From the NCBI GenBank assembly GCA_018820925.1, contig JAHJNJ010000038.1, forward strand, positions 53,482 through 117,481: a stretch of 64,000 nt of DNA, written 5' to 3'. The notes under the pieces are model-generated. The model was not told the DNA's origin and ran no database searches. It saw only the letters and a list, made by a program, of their open reading frames with translations. Shown here in pieces: positions 20,945 through 33,542 of the stretch (position 1 is its first letter; every line of letters begins with the position of its first letter). Source of the DNA: Gammaproteobacteria bacterium (GTDB lineage: Bacteria > Pseudomonadota > Gammaproteobacteria > Burkholderiales > Gallionellaceae). The position numbers were made by a program, and so were the translations under genes.

Positions 20945-21850
20945 ATGCAAAAAGTATCCCGCATGCAGCATCCACTGGAGAAAGACTATTCCCACTTGTC
21001 AGTGCGCTACGATTCAGAGCGGAGTGTATTGTGGACACTTCTTGATCCCCAAAATGTCCCCTGTTTCAATCTTGACCTGCTGAGCCAGCTTCGTGCACAT
21101 CATGATGATATTGAGGCTCATGGAAATCGTCCTCTGGACATAGGTCAAGGGCATGAAGTCCGGTATTCGGTATTGGCTTCGCTTACACCCGGAATTTTCA
21201 ATTTGGGCGGACAGCTCGCGCTCTTTAGAGAGTTGATTCGAAGCGGCAATAGAGAGGCATTGATGCACTATGCTACCAAATGCATAGATGTAATCCATCA
21301 GCGTGTTCATCATTTTGGTTCTCCATTGGCTACCATTACCTTGTTACAAGGCGATGCATTGGGCGGAGGCCTTGAGGCGGCGTTGACAAGCGATGTCATT
21401 ATTGCCGAGCGGCGTAGCCAAATGGGGTTTCCGGAGATATTGTTCAACCTGTTTCCAGGCATGGGAGCATATAGTCTGGTCGCAAGAAAAGTGAACCCGA
21501 AATTCGCCGAGAAGATGATTTTGGGTGGGAAGATGTACAGTGCGGAGGAGTTATATGAAGCTGGCCTGGTCGACATTCTTGCCGAAGACGGCAAGGGGGT
21601 CGAAGCGGTTAATGACTACATCAAGAAACAGGAACGACGTTCCAATGGTTTTCTGGCACTTCAGAAAGCACGCCATCGTTTCAGTCCGGTTACGCTTCAA
21701 GAGTTGATGGATATTACGACCGTATGGGTTGACGCTGCACTCAAGCTCAATGAAAAAGACCTCAAGGTGATGGATCGTTTCGTGCGCTCACAGGAAAAAC
21801 TGTTCCTGCAACCGCAAATCCAGCCGTTGCAGGTTTCCAACGTTGCCTGA
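20945..21850 (+). CDS. rpfF: RpfF-type DSF synthase (enoyl-CoA hydratase/thioesterase fold)
   Basis: 301 aa crotonase-fold protein. The segment LQGDALGGGLEAALTSDV...RSQMGFPEILFNLFPGMGAYS follows the RpfF pattern, with both catalytic glutamates at E144 and E164 (E141/E161 in Xanthomonas RpfF). RpfF dehydrates and hydrolyses 3-hydroxyacyl-ACP to cis-2-unsaturated fatty acids, the diffusible signal factors. GAGGAGAG (20932-20939) precedes the ATG. It ends 3 bp from the convergent sensor kinase that, with the HD-GYP regulator beyond, completes an Rpf module. Chain-length specificity cannot be read from sequence. Confidence 0.88.
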   Translation: MQKVSRMQHPLEKDYSHLSVRYDSERSVLWTLLDPQNVPCFNLDLLSQLRAHHDDIEAHGNRPLDIGQGHEVRYSVLASLTPGIFNLGGQLALFRELIRSGNREALMHYATKCIDVIHQRVHHFGSPLATITLLQGDALGGGLEAALTSDVIIAERRSQMGFPEILFNLFPGMGAYSLVARKVNPKFAEKMILGGKMYSAEELYEAGLVDILAEDGKGVEAVNDYIKKQERRSNGFLALQKARHRFSPVTLQELMDITTVWVDAALKLNEKDLKVMDRFVRSQEKLFLQPQIQPLQVSNVA

Positions 21851-21853
21851 ACT

Positions 21854-24379
21854 TCATAGGGTGGCCTGATTGGCACCGTTCAGGTAACGCAATAGAGAAG
21901 CATGGGTGGCCGGGTAGCAATCCAGCAATTGATTCATAAAGTCTGCGGCCGAGAGTCCCAGCTCAGTATCGTTGAGTGCCAATATCTGGCTACAAGCTGT
22001 GAACAACACTTCAGCTCCAACGTTTCCAGAACTTCCCTTCAAAATATGCGCCAATTCCTTGAATGTGGCGTACTCCTTTTTATTCAGTGCCATGCGCATG
22101 GCTTCAAGCAACTTGTCGGTTTCGGACAGGAAGCCATAGATTACCGTTCTCAAAAATTCTTCCTGATTCCCTCCCAGTAGCGCCAAGTGGTGTAGCGTGG
22201 TTTCATTGATAAAACCGGATGTATATTGTTGCTCGGGCTGGCGAGCATGAAGAGCAAGCTCTGGAACATCGGTCTTGGTCGGAGTCAACGTCAGGCGAGC
22301 AACGGTATCCAGCAGCGTCAATGCGTCAACGGGCTTGGTCAGGTAGGCATCTATATGGGCGCGTTCACATTCTTGCCTGGCTTCAGGGGTGGCGTTTGCG
22401 GTCAGGATAATTACCGGTGTTTCCAGTGGCTGTCTGGACAGAGCACGGTGGACCTTGACGACTTCAAGTCCGCCCATTTGCGGCATGTTCATATCCATTA
22501 TCAACAAGTCATATCCGTGCTCTTCCAGTTTATCCAGCGCCTGCTCACCGTTCTCCACCAAGTCGACCTTGTGATTTCCGTGGATCAGGATTTTTTCGAT
22601 GATCTGCCGGTTGGTGCTGTTGTCTTCGGCGACAAGTATCCTCACACCGCGCTTGTTTGCCGTGCTGCGCTCGTAATGTTCCTTGAATGAAATAACACCC
22701 TCGGATGCACGTGGCGCCATGATTCCGTGCAGGGCGTTGAACAACAATGTTTTGTCGAGTGGGGTACGCAACAGGCACGAGTATCCGGCATCAAGATAGT
22801 CTTTCTCGCTATGGTTGTGCAAATCCGGGTTGATCAGGATCGGAGATAGTTTTTCTTGTCCTTGCAGTTCATGAATATTCGCGGCGAAGTCTATTGCGGT
22901 CATGCCGATGTTCTGGGGGACGCACAGGATTGCCAGATGGTCAGGTCGGGTGACATCCTTATTGATCAAATAGGTGAAGAAATGCGTTAACGATGCGGCA
23001 TGTTCACAACGGATCCCCCACGTGTTTGCATAACTGGTGACGGCGAGTTGTTCGTTAAGTGGCAAGCCGATGGTCAGCAAGTACAGTTGTTCCAGCGCAG
23101 GTTTGGAGACACTGAGAACGGTAGCGGGTTGTTTGTCGAAGGGAGCCTCGAACCAGAAGATACTGCCGATGCCGGGTTCGCTCTGCACGCCCATTTTGCC
23201 CCCCATTAACTCAACCAGTTGCTTGGAGATGGTTGTTCCCAGTCCGGTACCACCGTAGATTCGGGTAATGCTCTGATCGGCCTGGGTGAAGCTCTCAAAA
23301 ATCTTCGCTTGGGATTGCGATGAAATGCCGATGCCAGTATCGATTACCTCGAAACGCAGAAGAGTACGTTGATCATCCTGCAGTGGGGTGCTGATTCTGA
23401 GCTCGACTTTCCCCTTGCTGGTGAATTTTATAGCGTTGCCTATCAGGTTGATGAGAACCTGCTGCAGATGCAGCGGATCACCTTGCAGCAAAAAGTAAGT
23501 TTCGGGCGTGAACCGGACGGATAGACCAATCTCTTTCTTTTCGACTTGGGGCAAAAACATTTCCAGTGTGCTGTTGACCAGTTTATGCAGATCGAAATCG
23601 ACTTTTTCAGAGACCAGTTTCCCGCTCTCGATTTTTGAAAGGTCAAGGATGTTGTCGATCAGCTTGAGCAGGAGGTGCGCCGATTTTTTCAGTGCCCCCA
23701 CCAGATCCTTTTGCTCGTCGTCCAGCCGCGTAGTGATCAACAGGTCGCTGGCGCCGATTACGCCATTAAGAGGAGTGCGCATCTCGTGACTCATGTTTGA
23801 AAGAAAATCACTCTTGGCCTTGCTGGCTCTTTTGGCATCCTCCAGGGCATGGTTCAGTTGATTGCGCAGCTTAAGAATGTAAGGAGGAATCAGAAGCAGT
23901 GTGAGCATCAAGCCTAGAGACAGACGCGGATTCGACTGCCAATAGCTATTTAGCAGTACGACAAGAGTGAATCCGATAATACTGCTCACATAAGAAGTAA
24001 TGAGAGACCATGCGCCGAATCGGATTCCATTGCCGACGATCACCCAAAGATAGATACCAAAAAATATTGGCCCGGTTTCTTGGGAAATATACATCACATA
24101 CGAAGTTGCGCCCAAGTCGCAAATCATTGTCAGAAAGACCCTGCGTTTCGATTCATTTGGTTTGAACAAAACGTATGCTGCTAACAATACCGAAAACACC
24201 AGATAGCTGGTGGCAAAATAGATTTGATGATTGGAAATCGATTCCGGATTCCCCAGCAAGAGTTCGATGAATAGATAGGCAAGTATCAGTGTGGTGAAAA
24301 CGATCCTTAGCAAAATCTGCTCATGTTCTCCGCTTTTCAGACGGACCTGTTTGGCGAAGTGAAGAAGGTGCTCTTTCAT
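21854..24379 (-). CDS. rpfC: RpfC-type hybrid sensor histidine kinase (DSF receptor)
   Basis: 841 aa. Five or six N-terminal membrane helices (about 23-170) precede HisKA with H198 (SHEMRTPLNG), HATPase (N315; DTGIGIS; GGTGLGT near 376-382), a receiver with D629 (LLIMDMNMPQMGG), and an HPt domain with H778 (AHILKGSSGN). Between HATPase and receiver, residues 430-555 look like an extra receiver lacking the aspartate. The start at 24379 overlaps the upstream HD-GYP stop by ATGA; the longer frame from 24475 is not needed. In Xanthomonas this order of domains senses DSF and phosphorylates RpfG. Confidence 0.87.
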   Translation of the reverse strand: MKEHLLHFAKQVRLKSGEHEQILLRIVFTTLILAYLFIELLLGNPESISNHQIYFATSYLVFSVLLAAYVLFKPNESKRRVFLTMICDLGATSYVMYISQETGPIFFGIYLWVIVGNGIRFGAWSLITSYVSSIIGFTLVVLLNSYWQSNPRLSLGLMLTLLLIPPYILKLRNQLNHALEDAKRASKAKSDFLSNMSHEMRTPLNGVIGASDLLITTRLDDEQKDLVGALKKSAHLLLKLIDNILDLSKIESGKLVSEKVDFDLHKLVNSTLEMFLPQVEKKEIGLSVRFTPETYFLLQGDPLHLQQVLINLIGNAIKFTSKGKVELRISTPLQDDQRTLLRFEVIDTGIGISSQSQAKIFESFTQADQSITRIYGGTGLGTTISKQLVELMGGKMGVQSEPGIGSIFWFEAPFDKQPATVLSVSKPALEQLYLLTIGLPLNEQLAVTSYANTWGIRCEHAASLTHFFTYLINKDVTRPDHLAILCVPQNIGMTAIDFAANIHELQGQEKLSPILINPDLHNHSEKDYLDAGYSCLLRTPLDKTLLFNALHGIMAPRASEGVISFKEHYERSTANKRGVRILVAEDNSTNRQIIEKILIHGNHKVDLVENGEQALDKLEEHGYDLLIMDMNMPQMGGLEVVKVHRALSRQPLETPVIILTANATPEARQECERAHIDAYLTKPVDALTLLDTVARLTLTPTKTDVPELALHARQPEQQYTSGFINETTLHHLALLGGNQEEFLRTVIYGFLSETDKLLEAMRMALNKKEYATFKELAHILKGSSGNVGAEVLFTACSQILALNDTELGLSAADFMNQLLDCYPATHASLLRYLNGANQATL

Positions 24380-25488
24380 TTCCACACCTGTCCTTTCTGT
24401 TCCGGCGACACATCCTGCAACTGCTGCTGGATCAGGCTGATCTTGCTGAATTGCATCATGAATGCTTCCACGCAATTTGGGTCGAAGTGCTTGCCTTTGT
24501 TGGAATAGATGTAATCCAATGCTTCCTGGTTTGACCAGGCTTTTTTATAGGGTCGCTCGGAGGTCAGGGCGTCGTAAACATCTGCTACCGTGACGATACG
24601 TGCATCGAGCGGGATGGCCTTGTCTTTCAGGCCGTTCGGATAGCCGCTGCCATCGTAGCGCTCATGGTGTGAAAGCGCGATCTCGGCGCCGAGGCTGATA
24701 TATTTCGAGTGGCTGCTTTTGAGGATGTGGTAGCCGATCAGGGAGTGCGTCTTCATGATGGAAAACTCCTCGTGATTCAGCTTGCCCGGCTTGAGCAGGA
24801 TATTGTCCGGGATGCCGATCTTGCCGATATCGTGCATGGGGGCGGCCATTTCGATCAGGCTGCAGCGATTCTCGTCCAATCCCATCCCCTCGGCGATCAG
24901 GCGTGAGAAACGGGACATGCGCAACACATGGTTGCCGGTATCCGAATCCCGATACTCACCCGCCTTCGCGAGGCGGAACAGCGTCTCCTGTTCGCGCTCC
25001 AGTATCCGCCGTGTGGCATCGGATACGGCTTTTTCCAATTCCTCCGAACGGCGCATGACATCCATATGGTGCATGTGCAAAGCAAGCAGATTGCGGCAGC
25101 GTATCTGGCATTCGTAATGGTTGAAAGGTTTCGACAGGAATTCGGTGACGCCGACTTCCAGCGCCTTGTAGCGTATCTCGCTTTCATCCGACACGGTGAC
25201 CATGATGATGGGGACATGCTCCAGATGCGGGATATGCCGGATTTTCCTGACGGCTTCCAATCCGGACATCTCGTCCATCAGGTGGTCGACCAGAATCAGA
25301 TCCGGCTGGTTGAGCCGCAGCCAGTCCAAAGCCCCCAGGGGAGATGCGAATGACTGGACCGAAACCTCTTTTTGCAAGCCCCGTACGATCTTGTCGAGAA
25401 TGATGCGGCTGGTGAATTCATCGTCTATGATCACGATGTTCGGGTGCGTTGCGGCGCCGGTATTTTGTCCGATAATTTCGAATGCCAT
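24376..25488 (-). CDS. rpfG: RpfG-type response regulator with HD-GYP phosphodiesterase domain
   Basis: 370 aa. The receiver domain (about 16-130) has phospho-acceptor D68 (LILVDHLMDEMSG) and K120. The HD-GYP domain (about 170-355) has H219-D220 (MHDIGKIGIPD), HHE at 274-276 and an intact GYP (YDGSGYPNG, 282-284). It is expected to degrade cyclic-di-GMP when phosphorylated. Start ATG 25488 has AAAGGAA about 8 nt upstream; an extra in-frame start at 25533 is weaker. It precedes and overlaps rpfC, so receptor and output are translated together. Confidence 0.88.
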   Translation of the reverse strand: MAFEIIGQNTGAATHPNIVIIDDEFTSRIILDKIVRGLQKEVSVQSFASPLGALDWLRLNQPDLILVDHLMDEMSGLEAVRKIRHIPHLEHVPIIMVTVSDESEIRYKALEVGVTEFLSKPFNHYECQIRCRNLLALHMHHMDVMRRSEELEKAVSDATRRILEREQETLFRLAKAGEYRDSDTGNHVLRMSRFSRLIAEGMGLDENRCSLIEMAAPMHDIGKIGIPDNILLKPGKLNHEEFSIMKTHSLIGYHILKSSHSKYISLGAEIALSHHERYDGSGYPNGLKDKAIPLDARIVTVADVYDALTSERPYKKAWSNQEALDYIYSNKGKHFDPNCVEAFMMQFSKISLIQQQLQDVSPEQKGQVWK

Positions 25489-25765
25489 GATGGTTGTTCC
25501 TTTATAAACGGATCGTGGGATACTTCGCCACATCGTTGGAATGCGGTGTTTGGGTGCGGCGTGGCTTGTGTTGGGGCTGGTTTACGTATCCAATCAACGC
25601 TAGTAGAGCCTTCCCGGCTTGTTTCGTCAACTACCAAAATGACCGAAAGAGCACCCTCCCGGTTGGCGACACAGGCTCGCAAGGCGATAAGTCCTGCCAT
25701 TCTAAGCATGGATTTGAGATAATTCACGCGAATTTCCTACACGGAACACCCCTCGGTATTCAAAC
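25489..25765. other. divergent intergenic region between rpfG and zipA
   Basis: 277 bp without a gene I can support. It must hold the promoters for rpfG (leftward) and zipA (rightward). A 98-codon leftward frame (25727-25431) runs through it into rpfG, but has no recognisable domain. GC-rich segments around 25608-25660 could form local hairpins, but I could not fit them to a known riboswitch, including the cyclic-di-GMP types. Confidence 0.4.
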
Positions 25766-29737
<3,972 letters not shown>

Positions 29738-29738
<1 letters not shown>

Positions 29739-30286
29739 TGCTTGGCAACCGGCAAGCGCGAACCCTGCTTGAGGAGGCAGAACTCATCCGCTCTGCAGAC
29801 GAAGTTCAGGCTGCAGTGCGGCGCGTGGCAGATGCGGTCAACGCAACCCTGGCGGATCAGCATCCGCTGGTGTTGTCGGTCATGGGCGGTGCGGTGGTAT
29901 TTACCGGACAATTATTGCCATTGCTCGATTTTCCGCTGGACTTCGACTACCTGCATGTCTCGCGTTACGGGAATGAAAAACAGGGCGGAACGTTGCACTG
30001 GAAGGTTGCGCCGCGCGAGAATGTACGCGGCAAAGTCGTGCTGGTTCTGGACGACATCCTGGATGAAGGCGAGACCATGCATGCGATCAAACAGCGTGTG
30101 ATGGAACTGGGCGCAACGAAATGCTATTGCGCCGTGTTCGCCGACAAGGAAAAAGGCATGGACAAACCGCTCCGTGCCGATTTCGTCGGCATGGAATTGC
30201 CGAATCGTTTTGTATTCGGTTTCGGAATGGATGTGCATGGTGCGTGGCGCAATCTGCCCGCGATCTACGCGTTAAAGGAAAGCTAA
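29738..30286 (+). CDS. hpt: hypoxanthine-guanine phosphoribosyltransferase
   Basis: Purine-salvage enzyme joining hypoxanthine or guanine to PRPP (182 aa). The PRPP-binding loop VLVLDDILDEGETMHAI has the two acidic residues and DEGET signature of the family. The N-terminal LVLSVMGGAVVFTGQLLPLL strand and DFVGMELPNRFVFGFGMD near the end also fit. Start ATG shares a base with the galU stop. Followed after one base by a nucleoside phosphorylase, making a purine-salvage pair. Confidence 0.9.
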
Positions 30287-30287
30287 T

Positions 30288-31034
30288 ATGCTGGCAATTA
30301 TCGGCGGTACGGGTCTCACCCGGTTGACCAACCTTATCATCACCCACCGGCAAGTGATGCGCACGCCCTACGGCGAGCCTTCCGGTCCGGTGACCTTCGG
30401 CACCATCAACGAGCACGAAGTCATGTTCCTCGCGCGCCACGGATACGGACACACCATTCCGCCGCATGACGTGAATTATCGCGCCAACCTGTGGGCGTTG
30501 CGGGACCAGGGTGCAAAGCGCGTGATTGCGGTGACCTCGGTCGGCGGCATTCGTTCCGACCTGACGCCGGGAACATTGGCGGTGCCGGACCAGATTCTCG
30601 ACTACACATTTGGACGCTCTTTTACCTGTTTTGACGGTAAAGACAAAACGGTTACGCACATTGACTTCACCAGGCCTTACAACGAAAAGTTGCGCCAACA
30701 GATACTGGCTGCGGTGAAGCGCGCAGGCGAGACTTGCGTGGACGGTGGCGTGCATGCCGTTACGCAGGGACCCCGGCTGGAAACGGCGGCCGAGATCAAT
30801 CGACTCGAACGCGACGGGGCCGACATGGTCGGCATGACGGGCATGCCGGAAGCTGCACTGGCCAGAGAGCTGGGGTTGGCCTACGCCACCATCGCCGTGG
30901 TGGTGAACCACGCTGCCGGACGCGGCAACAGCATTGATGGTATCCCGCTGGAAACCATCGGCGCGGTGATCAATCCGGCGATGGAGCGGGTGAAGGCTAT
31001 CCTTGAATTTGCGGTGTCCAGCGATGGCGATTAA
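30288..31034 (+). CDS. S-methyl-5'-thioinosine/thioadenosine phosphorylase
   Basis: 248-aa PNP/MTAP-family enzyme. Motifs: IIGGTGLTRL at the N-terminus, phosphate-site LARHGYGHTIPPHDVNYRAN, TSVGGIRSDLTPG, substrate region GADMVGMTGMPEAALARELG and a closing VVNHAAGRGNSIDGI. It cleaves methylthio-nucleosides left over from polyamine or homoserine-lactone chemistry and returns purine to salvage. Because hpt lies 1 bp upstream, the product hypoxanthine (from methylthioinosine) could pass directly to Hpt, which favours the MTI form; adenine release by an MTAP is the alternative. Confidence 0.85.
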   Translation: MLAIIGGTGLTRLTNLIITHRQVMRTPYGEPSGPVTFGTINEHEVMFLARHGYGHTIPPHDVNYRANLWALRDQGAKRVIAVTSVGGIRSDLTPGTLAVPDQILDYTFGRSFTCFDGKDKTVTHIDFTRPYNEKLRQQILAAVKRAGETCVDGGVHAVTQGPRLETAAEINRLERDGADMVGMTGMPEAALARELGLAYATIAVVVNHAAGRGNSIDGIPLETIGAVINPAMERVKAILEFAVSSDGD

Positions 31035-31063
31035 CTTGAGCATCGCACAGCGATATGTTTGCT

Positions 31064-31084
31064 CCCTCGCCCTTTGGGTGAGGG
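31064..31084. repeat. 9-bp hairpin before def
   Basis: CCCTCGCCC (31064-31072) pairs with GGGTGAGGG (31076-31084) around a TTT loop, allowing one G-U. Sequences of this CCCTC-CCC-TTT-GGG-GAGGG type are common dispersed elements. No T-run follows on the + strand, so it is not a clean terminator for the upstream operon; it lies 16 bp before the def start. Confidence 0.5.
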
Positions 31085-31099
31085 AAAAGGATATGGGTC

Positions 31100-31633
31100 A
31101 TGTCCGTTAGAGAAGTCTTGCACATGGGTGATGCGCGCCTGCTGCAGCGGGCGGACGAACTGCGCAAGTTCGACACGCCGGAGCTGCACACCATGCTGGC
31201 CGATATGCGCGACACCATGCATGCGCTGAATGGTGTCGGCCTGGCCGCGCCGCAGATCGGGGTGGGTTTGCGTGTGGTGATCTTCGAGGTGGCGGGTAAT
31301 CCGCGTTACCCCGAGGCCGAGGCGGTGCCGCAAACGGTGCTGATCAATCCGGTCCTGACGCCGCTATCGGACGCGATGGAGGAAGGCTGGGAAGGCTGCC
31401 TCAGCGTGCCCGGCATGCGCGGCCTGGTGCCGCGTTACAAGCATCTGCGCTACCAGGGGCGCGACGAATTCGGGGCGATCATCGACCGTACGGTGAGCGG
31501 TTTTCATGCGCGCGTGGTTCAGCACGAATGCGACCATCTCGACGGTATCCTTTATCCCATGCGCATCCGCGACCTGAAAGATTTCGGTTTCAACGAAGCC
31601 CTGTTTCCCGGCGAGGAAGTGCGGGACGAATAG
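31100..31633 (+). CDS. def: Peptide deformylase
   Basis: Metallo-enzyme removing the N-formyl group from new proteins (177 aa). All three motifs are intact: [23 protein letters not shown] (metal-binding Cys) and [15 protein letters not shown] (HECDH metal ligands and catalytic Glu). AAAAGGAT lies upstream of the ATG. This copy is not next to fmt, suggesting it may be one of two def genes, which this window alone cannot show. Confidence 0.94.
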   Translation: MSVREVLHMGDARLLQRADELRKFDTPELHTMLADMRDTMHALNGVGLAAPQIGVGLRVVIFEVAGNPRYPEAEAVPQTVLINPVLTPLSDAMEEGWEGCLSVPGMRGLVPRYKHLRYQGRDEFGAIIDRTVSGFHARVVQHECDHLDGILYPMRIRDLKDFGFNEALFPGEEVRDE

Positions 31634-31736
31634 TCAAGCAGTCCGCTTCTGTGTACAGTTGCACTTTAACCAAGTCGGTGCCAGGCTTCGGCCGTCGTGC
31701 TAAAGTGCCGTCAAGCAAGGACATCAGGGGGTTGCG

Positions 31737-33542
31737 ATGGAACGTACTTTGTTGCTGGTTGACGACGAGGAAGATGTTGGCGCGGCCCTGGAGCGACTGC
31801 TCAGGCACGACGGCTACAAGATTCTGCGTGCAAGCAGCGGCCAGCAAGGCCTGGAAATTCTGGCGCAACACGAGGCGGGTGTCGTCATCTCGGACCAGCG
31901 CATGCCCGGGATGTCGGGTGTGGAGTTCTTGACCCGGGTCAAAGAACTGTACCCGGATACGATACGCATCGTACTCAGCGGGACGGGTGATTTCGATACG
32001 GTGACTGCTGCCATCAATCAGGGCGCCATTTACAAGTTCTTTACCAAGCCGTGGGACAACGACGTATTGCGCGTCGATGTGATGGAAGCATTCTGGCGCC
32101 AGGAACTGGTGCGGGAGAAGGGGCAGCTGTTACAGCAAATCCAGTCGGCCAACGAACTGCTGGCGCAAGTCAACCTCGATCTGGCGGCAGCGATGGAACT
32201 CAAAGACGGCCAGATCGACCGCGCCGTCCATTACGATGCGCTGACCAATCTGCCCAACCGCCTGCTGTTTCTCGACCGGCTCGACCAGGAGCTCACCCGG
32301 GCGCAGCGCGACAAGAGCATGATGGCAGTGTTATCGATCGACCTGGACCGTTTCAAGCAGGTCAACGACTCGTTCGGCCATCCGGTCGGCGATCAATTGC
32401 TGCAGGCCGTGGCGGAACGGCTCGGCAGCCAGATCCGCGCGTGCGACACCGTGGCGCGCATTGCCGACGACGAATTCTGTATTGCAGTGACGGGGGTGAA
32501 AACCACGCACGCTGCCGGGGAGGTGGCGCAGAAGCTGCTGGATGCTTTCGCACACAATCCCATATCCATCATCGACAGTGAAATTTTCATCACGCTCAGC
32601 ATCGGGATCAGCATTTATCCGGTCGACGGATTGAATACGACGACATTGCTGAAGAACGCTGATGCGGCCCTGCATCAGGCAAAGAGCGAAGGCCGCAATA
32701 ATTTCCAGTACTACGCCGAACAAATGAATGCAACGGCATGGCAACGGTTGAAGCTGGAAACCGAATTGCGCCGGGCGCTGGAGCGCGAAGAGTTTGTGCT
32801 TTTTTACCAGCCCAAGGTGGATATGGACAGCGGGAAAATCGTCGGTGTGGAAGCCTTGCTGCGCTGGCAAAGCCCGCAACGCGGCCTGGTGGCCCCCGGC
32901 GAATTTATTCCGTTACTGGAAGATACCGGCCTGATCCTGCCGGTCGGGGAGTGGGTGTTGCGTGCCGCCTGCAAACAGGCGCGTTCCTGGCAAGCCGCCG
33001 GTATTCCGGACGTGCATATCGCGGTCAATCTATCCACGCTGCAATTCAAGCAACCGGATTTTGCCGGTCTGGTGCTGGGCATCCTGAAGGAAAACGGGCT
33101 GGATCCGGCATTGGGAACCATTGAGCTGGAATTGACGGAAAGCCTGCTGATGAACAATGCGGAAAGCGCGGTCGAAACGCTGCTCAATTTGCATGCAGCG
33201 GGAATACAGTTCTCCATCGACGATTTCGGCACCGGCTATTCGAGCCTGAGCTATTTGAAACGCTTCCCGATCAACAGCCTCAAGATCGACCAGTCTTTCG
33301 TGCGCGACCTGTCCAGCGACAAAGAAGATGAAGCGATTGTGGCTGCAATCATTGCGCTGGGTCACAGCCTGGGATTGAAGGTCGTTGCCGAGGGGGTGGA
33401 GACGGAAGCGCAACATGAGCAGTTGCGCAATAAAGGCTGCAATGAAATGCAGGGATTCCTGTTCAGTCGCCCGGTGCCCGAATCTGAAATGACGTATCTG
33501 CTGCAAAACGGCGAGAAACTGCAACTACCTCTGGAGGCGTGA
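31737..33542 (+). CDS. response regulator with receiver, degenerate GGDEF and EAL domains
   Basis: 601 aa. Receiver (1-120) with D53 and K104 (YKFFTKPW). The GGDEF-type domain (165-325) has the active site changed to ADDEF (243-247), while the inhibitory I-site RACD (234-237) remains. The EAL domain (340-585) keeps EALLRW (372-377) and the DDFGTGYSSLSYL loop. It is therefore expected to be a cyclic-di-GMP phosphodiesterase with a non-catalytic, possibly ligand-sensing GGDEF part. First gene of the signalling island; AGGGGG upstream of the ATG is a strong ribosome-binding site. Its stop overlaps the next gene's ATG. Confidence 0.92.
   Translation: MERTLLLVDDEEDVGAALERLLRHDGYKILRASSGQQGLEILAQHEAGVVISDQRMPGMSGVEFLTRVKELYPDTIRIVLSGTGDFDTVTAAINQGAIYKFFTKPWDNDVLRVDVMEAFWRQELVREKGQLLQQIQSANELLAQVNLDLAAAMELKDGQIDRAVHYDALTNLPNRLLFLDRLDQELTRAQRDKSMMAVLSIDLDRFKQVNDSFGHPVGDQLLQAVAERLGSQIRACDTVARIADDEFCIAVTGVKTTHAAGEVAQKLLDAFAHNPISIIDSEIFITLSIGISIYPVDGLNTTTLLKNADAALHQAKSEGRNNFQYYAEQMNATAWQRLKLETELRRALEREEFVLFYQPKVDMDSGKIVGVEALLRWQSPQRGLVAPGEFIPLLEDTGLILPVGEWVLRAACKQARSWQAAGIPDVHIAVNLSTLQFKQPDFAGLVLGILKENGLDPALGTIELELTESLLMNNAESAVETLLNLHAAGIQFSIDDFGTGYSSLSYLKRFPINSLKIDQSFVRDLSSDKEDEAIVAAIIALGHSLGLKVVAEGVETEAQHEQLRNKGCNEMQGFLFSRPVPESEMTYLLQNGEKLQLPLEA

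Noticed and set aside
25431..25727. 98-codon - strand frame across the rpfG-zipA gap, running into rpfG
   Set aside because: No recognisable domain, no good ribosome-binding site, and it overlaps the start of rpfG in a different frame. It could equally be the rpfG leader RNA.
25489..25765. Possible cyclic-di-GMP riboswitch upstream of rpfG
   Set aside because: GC-rich segments such as CCGGGAGGG and CCGGGAAGG looked suggestive on the - strand, but the conserved GEMM core could not be fitted on either strand.
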